DNA of 64,000 bases from Nitrospira sp. (GTDB taxonomy: Bacteria > Nitrospirota > Nitrospiria > Nitrospirales > Nitrospiraceae), in the NCBI GenBank assembly GCA_018242665.1, contig JAFEBL010000013.1, positions 90,835 through 154,834 of the forward strand, given 5' to 3'. The position numbers and the translations under genes were made by a program. This document shows positions 58,287 to 64,000 of this stretch, piece by piece. Every line of letters begins with the position of its first letter. Position 1 is the first letter of the stretch. The notes under the pieces are model-generated. The model had not been told where the DNA came from. It made no database searches and worked only from the letters and a program-made list of their open reading frames with translations.

Positions 58287-58799
58287 TCACCGGGCAGGAC
58301 TTGATTCGCCGGCCAGTTTCCCTTCGACGGACGCCGCGTCCGTCTGAAACGTATCGCTTTCTTCGACCTCCAGCATTCGCTCAAATGAGCGCAGGGTCGA
58401 ACGGAACCGTTCCACCATCATCACGCGTTGCTTTTGAAGATCCGCGACGCCTCGCTGCATCTCGGTGAGGCTCACCCGCGCCTGCCGGATAATTTCACTG
58501 GCTTTGAGTTCCGCTTCCTTCACGATCAGGTCGGCCTCACGTTGGGCGGATCGTTTGACGTCCTCCGCCAGCGTCTGGGCGGATACCAACGTGTTGGAGA
58601 GCGTCGCCTCCGTGCGTCGCAAGTCGGTCACCTGCTGCTCGGTCGTGGTGAGTTTTTCGCGAAGGAGGCTATTCTCCCGGTTCAAATTTTCGACGGTGAG
58701 CGCCAACTCCTCGAGGAAGCGGTTCACTTCATCCCGGTCAAACCCTCGGAACTTGACCTGAAACACCATCTGCTGAATATCGATGGGAGTGATTTTCAT
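58287..58799 (-). CDS. DivIVA-domain protein
   Basis: The 170-residue coiled-coil protein opens with the DivIVA signature ITPIDIQQMVFQVKFRGFDRDEVNRFL, core VKFRGFDRDEVNRFLEELA, that binds curved or negatively charged membrane, followed by a long coiled coil (about 30-125) with heptads and an acidic tail. DivIVA proteins mark poles and division sites. It closes the ftsA-ftsZ-pgeF-yggS-proC-yggT-divIVA run, a placement that supports a division role. Length is that of the short Gram-negative forms. Confidence 0.88.
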   Translation of the reverse strand: MKITPIDIQQMVFQVKFRGFDRDEVNRFLEELALTVENLNRENSLLREKLTTTEQQVTDLRRTEATLSNTLVSAQTLAEDVKRSAQREADLIVKEAELKASEIIRQARVSLTEMQRGVADLQKQRVMMVERFRSTLRSFERMLEVEESDTFQTDAASVEGKLAGESSPAR

Positions 58800-58820
58800 G
58801 CGACACCTCTTGCCCGACAG

Positions 58821-59117
58821 TTAATGCATCCGCACGGCAATATCCCGCAAGGATTGAACCACGGCATATTGCAAAAAGACAAGGATCAGGATCGCAATCA
58901 TCGGCGAAAGATCCATGCCCATGCGCCATCCGATCAGCCGCCTGATCGGTGCGAGTACCGGTTCCGTCGCGCGTTCCAAGAATTGCACGATCGGATTCCA
59001 CGGATCCGGATTGACCCATGAGATCAAGGCGCGAGCGATGATGACCCACATATAGAGCCACAACACCGTATCCAACACCGTGGCCGTTCCCTGCAGCACA
59101 TTGCTCACCACAAACAT
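58821..59117 (-). CDS. YggT-family membrane protein
   Basis: The 98-residue protein has two membrane segments (about 12-32 and 70-90) and the family box WVNPDPWNPIVQFLERATEPVLAPIRR, core NPIVQFLERATEPVLAPIRR. YggT proteins are widespread inner-membrane proteins linked to cell division and envelope growth and often sit next to yggS, proC and divIVA, exactly as here. Its start shares one base with the proC stop. Confidence 0.93.
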   Translation of the reverse strand: MFVVSNVLQGTATVLDTVLWLYMWVIIARALISWVNPDPWNPIVQFLERATEPVLAPIRRLIGWRMGMDLSPMIAILILVFLQYAVVQSLRDIAVRMH

Positions 59118-59923
59118 CAGCGTCCCAACTCCTGTGAACGTTTCGTCGCCGCCTCAACGGCTGCCATCAAACATCCCCGCATGCCGCCGACTTCCAATTC
59201 ATGCAAGCCCGCGATGGTCGTACCCCCCGGGGAAGCCACCTGATCCTTGAGCTGCGCCGGATGCTGCCCCCGTTCCAGCACCATCCGTGCCGCACCGAGC
59301 ACCGTCTGGGCCGCCAGCAATTGCGCCGTCGCGCGCGGCAATCCCATTTTGACGCCGCCGTCGGCCAACGCCTCGATCGCCACGAACACATAGGCCGGCC
59401 CGCTCCCGCTCAATCCAGTGACGGCATCCATCAGCCGTTCCTCGACCGACACCACAGAACCCACCGCTTCAAAGAGAGCCCGCACCGCCACGAGATCATC
59501 GGCGGCAAGGTCAGCCGGATAGGCCAATGCCGTCACCCCTTCGCGCACCAGCGCCGGGGTATTCGGCATCGCCCGCACAATGCCCCTCGCAGCCGATACC
59601 CGCTCCTGAATCCAAGCCGTCGTCACACCGGCGGCAATCGAAACCACGAGTTTCCCTGTCAGAGCCGAACCAACGTCTTTCAGCACAGCCGGCAATACCT
59701 GAGGTTTCACCGCCAGGAGCACGAGATCTGCCCACCCGGCAGCCTTGGCATTGTCTTCGCTAACCTGAATGCCAAATCGCGACCTCAAGACATCCCGCCG
59801 TGCCGCCACCGGGTCCGTCGCGCAAATGACATCCGGCTTGCTGACCTTCGAAGCCAGCAGGCCCCCGATCAAGGCTTCCGCCATCTGCCCGCCGCCAAGA
59901 ACCGCAATATTACGTGTGATCAT
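59117..59923 (-). CDS. proC: Pyrroline-5-carboxylate reductase
   Basis: ProC makes proline from pyrroline-5-carboxylate with NAD(P)H. The 268-residue protein has the Rossmann opening IAVLGGGQMAEALIGGLL, VKPQVLPAVL, RAMPNTPALV and the C-terminal signature VASPGGTTIAGLHELE, all in order. The ORF is open back to 60001, but the ATG at 59923 gives the normal N-terminus and slightly overlaps the yggS stop (14 bases). The yggS-proC-yggT order is conserved in many phyla. Confidence 0.95.
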   Translation of the reverse strand: MITRNIAVLGGGQMAEALIGGLLASKVSKPDVICATDPVAARRDVLRSRFGIQVSEDNAKAAGWADLVLLAVKPQVLPAVLKDVGSALTGKLVVSIAAGVTTAWIQERVSAARGIVRAMPNTPALVREGVTALAYPADLAADDLVAVRALFEAVGSVVSVEERLMDAVTGLSGSGPAYVFVAIEALADGGVKMGLPRATAQLLAAQTVLGAARMVLERGQHPAQLKDQVASPGGTTIAGLHELEVGGMRGCLMAAVEAATKRSQELGR

Positions 59924-60635
59924 GATGCTGCTCAGCCCGTGCCCCGAAAATTGCCGTGCCGACACGTACGTAGGTCGCGCCTTCTTCAATGGCGACTGCA
60001 TAGTCGTGGGACATGCCCATCGACAGTTCCTGCATATTAATGTTCCTGCAGCCCTGCGCTGTCAATGCCTGGGCGAGTTCCCGAAGCTGCCGGAAGTATG
60101 GCCGCGCATCCTCCGCGGTCGGCATGGGCGGAGGAATGGCCATGAGACCGCGAATATCCAACTGCTCGAACTGGCTCAGCGCAGGGATGGCTGCAGCCAC
60201 CGCTGCCGGAGCAAAACCGCCTTTGCTGGATTCTCCTCCGACATTCACTTCCAGCAGAACCCGCTGCTTCAGCCCCGCCGCCTTGGCCTGGCGGTTGATT
60301 TCCTCTGCCAAGTCGAGGCTGTCGACCGAGTGAATCATGTCGAACCGCCCGACGACCGACTTCACCTTTCGCCGCTGCAGGGTGCCGATAAAATGCCAGA
60401 CGACCCCTTCTCGATCCAGCGCCTCGATTTTAGGGAGCGCCTCCTGGAGACGGTTTTCTCCCAGATGCCAAATGCCGGCATCCACGGCTTCCCGCAACCG
60501 TTCCACGGTGACGGTCTTGGAGGCCGCCAGCAGCCGTACGCTCTCAGGAGCACGTCCCGCACGGACCGCGGCGCGGTGAATCTCGTCGAAGACCGCTCGA
60601 ACCCGACCGGCAATTGACCCCAACGCTGAATCCAT
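59910..60635 (-). CDS. YggS/PLPBP-family pyridoxal-phosphate protein
   Basis: The 241-residue protein binds PLP without known catalysis and controls PLP supply and amino-acid balance. It has the Lys-binding VRLLAASKTV (Lys near 40), IHSVDSLDLAEEI, VNVGGESSKGGF, and the phosphate-binding ELSMGMSHDYAVAIEEGATYVRVGTAIFG, core LSMGMSHDYAVAIEEG. Motifs and length are standard. It is the gene before proC in the division-linked run and follows pgeF by about 95 bases. Confidence 0.94.
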   Translation of the reverse strand: MDSALGSIAGRVRAVFDEIHRAAVRAGRAPESVRLLAASKTVTVERLREAVDAGIWHLGENRLQEALPKIEALDREGVVWHFIGTLQRRKVKSVVGRFDMIHSVDSLDLAEEINRQAKAAGLKQRVLLEVNVGGESSKGGFAPAAVAAAIPALSQFEQLDIRGLMAIPPPMPTAEDARPYFRQLRELAQALTAQGCRNINMQELSMGMSHDYAVAIEEGATYVRVGTAIFGARAEQHHDHT

Positions 60636-60729
60636 CCTGCCGCCTTGCAGATTGCCGCCTTCGCCTCAACGCCGATGGATCCCTGGCACCTGCGCGGAGC
60701 ATCAGGATGAGGACTGGCCGAACGCTGAG

Positions 60730-61467
60730 TTAGCGAGAGGGCACGAGGGCAATCCCGCTGACCATCGTCGCTTTCACCACACCTTCCCGGCGGTAGCTGA
60801 AAAACACGTCCGGCTGGCAGATGGTGCAGGCATCGACCGTGGCAATCCGCTCGGCCTCCAACCCTTGATTGACGGCTTGACGTCGGACGAACGCGCGCAA
60901 ATTCAAATGCGCTTTTTGAGGATCCACCGGCGACACGACAGATTGCCATTCTGGGAACACGTCCCGGAGTCGCGTCAAAACCGGTTCGTCGACCTCATAA
61001 CAACAGGCGCCGGCGGAAGGACCAATAGCCATGCGCACATCTTTGACCGCTGTCCCGAATCGGCTGACGAGCAACGCCACAGTCTTCGGCACAATGCCTG
61101 CCACAGCGCCACGCCAGCCCGCATGGATAGCGGCCACGACCTGTCGCACAGGATCGTGCAAGAGGACGGGGACGCAGTCGGCCGTTCGCACGGTGACCAT
61201 CAATCCCGGCTGATTGGTGACCAACGCATCCCAGCCCCCCTCGAACATCTCCCCCTGCTCAACCGGTCGATCCACGACCAGGGCATCGGTCCCATGCACC
61301 TGCTTGACGGACAGGATCACAGGAGCCCTGTGATCCTGCCGTTCCGCTCTGTGCGCAGCGGCGCGTCCCGGCGTAACCGGTATCCCGGACCGCCGGGTGC
61401 CGAAGAAGTGTTCTGCCCCGTCGGCATGGGTGGCAAACGAGGGAAGGGTAATGAACTCAGGCACCAT
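60730..61467 (-). CDS. pgeF: Peptidoglycan editing factor PgeF (laccase-domain, YfiH)
   Basis: PgeF removes wrongly incorporated serine from UDP-MurNAc-peptide precursors and has a Cu/Zn site. The 245-residue protein has the hallmarks VKQVHGTD, TADCVPVLLHD (metal-binding Cys) and AAIHAGWRGAVAGI with the second His, in the order of the family. It follows ftsZ by about 40 bases, the common place in the division and wall cluster. Length is normal. Confidence 0.92.
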   Translation of the reverse strand: MVPEFITLPSFATHADGAEHFFGTRRSGIPVTPGRAAAHRAERQDHRAPVILSVKQVHGTDALVVDRPVEQGEMFEGGWDALVTNQPGLMVTVRTADCVPVLLHDPVRQVVAAIHAGWRGAVAGIVPKTVALLVSRFGTAVKDVRMAIGPSAGACCYEVDEPVLTRLRDVFPEWQSVVSPVDPQKAHLNLRAFVRRQAVNQGLEAERIATVDACTICQPDVFFSYRREGVVKATMVSGIALVPSR

Positions 61468-61506
61468 CGTTTTTTACGACCTTATGCGTTCCGGACCTGG
61501 CTCATC

Positions 61507-62709
61507 TTAGTCGGCTTGCTTGCGCAGGAAGGTGGGGACATCCCACTCATCGTCGCCGACGACCGCGATCCGCTCAACGGCTTCTCGCGTCTCACCCAGA
61601 CGGCGCAGGAAGGTCGGCCGATCGATGTCCTTGATGGGCCGATCTGATCCTGACGCATGCACGCCGGTCAACACCTGCTGGGCAGGGCGTCCGTTAGGAG
61701 TCCTGGCGACAGGGCGTTCCGCGGAAGCAGCCGGTCTGGCGGCCGGTTGCTCTTCCCGCTCGAATCCCGTCGCAATGACCGTCACAATCAAATCATCGCC
61801 GATCTCCGGATTGATGACCTGCCCGACGATGATGTTGGCTTCGGCATCCGCCGCATGTTGCACGATCGAGGCGGCTTCTTCCACTTCGTGGAGCGACATG
61901 TTCGGACCGCCCGTGATGTTCAGCAAGACCCCGCGAGCCCCTTCCACACTGCCTTCTTCCAGCAACGGGCTGCAAATCGCCTGTTGCGCGGCTTCTTGCG
62001 CCCGGTTGGCTCCGCGACCGATGCCCATGCCCATCACCGCACGCCCCGTGTGGGCCATGATGGTCCGCACATCGGCGAAATCCACGTTCACGAGTCCCGT
62101 GGTGGTGATGACGTCGGCGATGCCTTGAATCGCTTGGCGCAACACATCGTCCGCCACCTTGAACGCGTCCAGCAGCGGGGTGGCTTTATCCACGATGCCC
62201 AGCAGCCGTTGATTCGGGATGATCAGCAGCGTGTCGACATGCCGGCCGAGATCGCGGATGCCTTCCTCGGCATGGCTCATCCGGCGATGCCCTTCATACT
62301 GGAACGGCTTGGTTACGACGGCGACGGTGAGAATTCCCAATTCGCGCGCGATGCTCGCCACGATGGGCGCCGCGCCGGTCCCGGTGCCGCCGCCCATACC
62401 GGCAGTGACGAAGACCATGTCGGCACCGACCAGGCTCTCCCGAATCTCATCCTTGCTCTCGAGGGCCGCATCGCGACCAACCTCAGGCTTCGCACCCGCA
62501 CCCAGACCTCGCGTGCGATCCGGGCCGATCTGAATCTTGTATGACGCCTGCGAGCGTTCGAGCGCCTGCACGTCAGTATTGGCCGCCACAAAGTCGACCC
62601 GGCACAGTCCGCCGGTGATCATCGTATTGACGGCGTTGCACCCCGCGCCTCCGACCCCGATCACTTTGATGCGAACGGGCGATTGCGGCTCTTCTTGAAA
62701 TGAAAACAT
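61507..62709 (-). CDS. ftsZ: Cell division protein FtsZ
   Basis: FtsZ forms the GTP-driven ring at midcell. The 400-residue protein has the GTP-binding [12 protein letters not shown] (about 20-31) and the tubulin signature [12 protein letters not shown] (about 104-115), the T7-loop Asp in [11 protein letters not shown], and after a disordered linker a conserved C-terminal peptide DVPTFLRKQ that binds FtsA. All are in place. AAGGGAGG precedes the ATG. It follows ftsA by about 60 bases. Confidence 0.97.
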   Translation of the reverse strand: MFSFQEEPQSPVRIKVIGVGGAGCNAVNTMITGGLCRVDFVAANTDVQALERSQASYKIQIGPDRTRGLGAGAKPEVGRDAALESKDEIRESLVGADMVFVTAGMGGGTGTGAAPIVASIARELGILTVAVVTKPFQYEGHRRMSHAEEGIRDLGRHVDTLLIIPNQRLLGIVDKATPLLDAFKVADDVLRQAIQGIADVITTTGLVNVDFADVRTIMAHTGRAVMGMGIGRGANRAQEAAQQAICSPLLEEGSVEGARGVLLNITGGPNMSLHEVEEAASIVQHAADAEANIIVGQVINPEIGDDLIVTVIATGFEREEQPAARPAASAERPVARTPNGRPAQQVLTGVHASGSDRPIKDIDRPTFLRRLGETREAVERIAVVGDDEWDVPTFLRKQAD

Positions 62710-62769
62710 CGTGGCACCTCCCTTCCTTGAGATGATGGCGCGGACGCGGCCTGAAGCCGTCCGCAGAAG

Positions 62770-64000
62770 TTAGAAAAACTCGAACATCCACGATCGCATG
62801 CGATCGAACACTTTGCCAAACCCTTTGCCGTGACGAATGCCGGCAGCCTCCAAGTTGTCGGCATGTTGACGCGCGTGGAGTAACAGCCCGACGCCGGTCG
62901 CGTGCATCGGGTTGCTGACGATATCCCGTAATCCGCCGATGCCGGTCGGCGCGCCGCGGCGAGCCGGCAGATTCAGCCCTCGCTCCGCCGCATCCGGCAT
63001 GCCTTCCAACAACGAGGTTCCGCCCGTAATCACCACGCCCGCGCCGAGCATGCCTTCATACCCGGCCCGCACGATTTCTCGCTTGACCAGATCGAACATT
63101 TCTTCGACGCGTGGCTCCAGAATTTCCGCAATGTCGCGACGTGTGAATTGCCGCGGCGGACGATCGCCGACCGAAGGCACCTCCACCATCTGATGGCCGT
63201 GCACCAACTCGGTGCGGGCAATGCCATGTTGCACTTTGATTTTTTCGGCGTCCGTCTGTGACGTGAGCAAGCCGATGGCCAGATCCTTCGTCAGATTCTG
63301 TCCGCCGATCGGCAAGACCGCCGTATGCCGGATGCTGCCGTCGAGAAAAATCGCGAGATCAGTCGTTCCCCCACCCAAGTCCACCATGGCTACGCCCAGC
63401 TCGCGCTCCTCCGCGCTCAACACCGCTTCGCTCGAGGCCAGCGGCTGGAGAATGATGTCCACCACATCGAGGCCTGCCCGGTTGACACTTTTGATAATGT
63501 TCTGGGCCGAGGTCACTGCGCCCGTGATGACGTGCACATTGACCTCAAGCCGATTGCCCGACATACCGAGCGGCTCGCGCACGCCTTCTTGATCGTCGAC
63601 CATGAACTCGCGGGGCAACACATGCAGAATGCGTCGTTCATGGGGAATGACGGCCAACGTGCGGGCGCTTTCCACTGCGCGGCTGATGTCATCGCGCGTG
63701 ACTTCCTGTTTCTTGAGCGCGACGACACCCTTGAGGTTTTCTCCGGAAATGTGGCTGCCGGCGATACCCGTGTAGACCGAATTGATCTGCACGGCCGCCA
63801 TGAGTTCCGCTTCCTCGACCGCTTTCTTGATCGATTCGACCGTACTTTCGATGTTGACGACCACGCCCTTGCGAAGCCCGCGCGAGGGACAGGAGCCGAC
63901 GCCGATGATGTTCAGCGGGCCCTCCTCCGGCACTTCGGCGACAATCGCGCAAATCTTGGTCGTTCCGATATCGAGACCGACCAGGATATGATCCCGCTTA
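62770..64000 (-). CDS. ftsA: Cell division protein FtsA (5' end beyond window)
   Basis: This actin-like protein links FtsZ to the membrane. The frame is open to the window edge. The first 22 codons upstream of the GTG at 63933 encode the missing part of the phosphate-1 loop LVGLDIGTTKICAIV, so translation must begin beyond 64000. Inside are VDLGGGTTDLAIF (phosphate 2), ITGGTSLLEGMPD (adenosine) and an amphipathic C-terminus KVFDRMRSWMFEFF that targets the membrane. About the first ten residues are probably missing from this window. Confidence 0.95.
   Translation of the reverse strand, partial: KRDHILVGLDIGTTKICAIVAEVPEEGPLNIIGVGSCPSRGLRKGVVVNIESTVESIKKAVEEAELMAAVQINSVYTGIAGSHISGENLKGVVALKKQEVTRDDISRAVESARTLAVIPHERRILHVLPREFMVDDQEGVREPLGMSGNRLEVNVHVITGAVTSAQNIIKSVNRAGLDVVDIILQPLASSEAVLSAEERELGVAMVDLGGGTTDLAIFLDGSIRHTAVLPIGGQNLTKDLAIGLLTSQTDAEKIKVQHGIARTELVHGHQMVEVPSVGDRPPRQFTRRDIAEILEPRVEEMFDLVKREIVRAGYEGMLGAGVVITGGTSLLEGMPDAAERGLNLPARRGAPTGIGGLRDIVSNPMHATGVGLLLHARQHADNLEAAGIRHGKGFGKVFDRMRSWMFEFF

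Overview
The window looks like a chromosomal segment of a Nitrospira-type bacterium (phylum Nitrospirota). This is inferred from three things seen in the sequence: a five-gene 2-oxoacid:ferredoxin oxidoreductase of the kind used in the reductive TCA cycle by Nitrospira and Hydrogenobacter, an XrtA/exosortase-type polysaccharide deacetylase, and a dense set of c-type cytochrome and hybrid histidine kinase genes in GC-rich DNA. No rRNA, tRNA, CRISPR array, insertion sequence or prophage was recognised. About 60 protein genes fill nearly all of the window.

Layout. (1) 1-6.1 kb: a truncated Rsm22-like methyltransferase, a small unknown protein, the oxidoreductase operon beta-gamma-delta-epsilon-alpha on the minus strand, then a short MTHFR C-terminal (MetV-like) protein and queF on plus. 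(2) 6.4-21.2 kb, plus strand: a heme-containing outer-membrane porin (Cyc2-like), a diheme cytochrome c and a cupredoxin-like protein, running into two large hybrid histidine kinases; then a TonB-dependent receptor, a YfiR-like protein and a third hybrid kinase with a CHASE8-like sensor. (3) 21.2-27.3 kb: apaH, a DUF309 protein, the minus-strand folate/pantothenate set folD-metF-panB, a beta-propeller protein and a cysteine-rich protein with a histidine tail. (4) 27.6-33.7 kb: a FIST sensor protein translationally coupled to two more kinases. (5) 33.7-35.7 kb: a candidate sigma-54 promoter with an upstream palindrome in front of the XrtA-type deacetylase, then an exported unknown. (6) 35.7-44.6 kb, minus: ribosomal and fatty-acid block rpsF-ssb-rpsR-DUF177-rpmF-plsX-fabH-fabD-fabG-acpP-fabF-rnc plus a cyclophilin. 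(7) 44.8-47.7 kb: lipoprotein, outer-membrane barrel, small membrane protein and an indoleamine 2,3-dioxygenase-family protein. (8) 47.9-56.6 kb, minus: pgsA, pilC, a PilS/PilR-like pair, ispE, prs, rplY, pth. (9) 56.7-64.0 kb: a small unknown gene and the minus-strand cell-division block ftsA(partial)-ftsZ-pgeF-yggS-proC-yggT-divIVA followed by a serine hydrolase.

The regions that stand out are the predicted outer-membrane-to-periplasm electron conduit fused by overlap to a signalling kinase (6.4-15.2 kb), the YfiR/CHASE8 module with a kinase instead of a cyclase output (15.6-21.2 kb), the FIST-kinase-kinase operon (27.6-33.7 kb) and the sigma-54-like control region of the deacetylase (33.75-33.87 kb). 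Five of the kinases share one architecture and two are evident recent duplicates. All functional assignments come from reading motifs and were not checked by database search.
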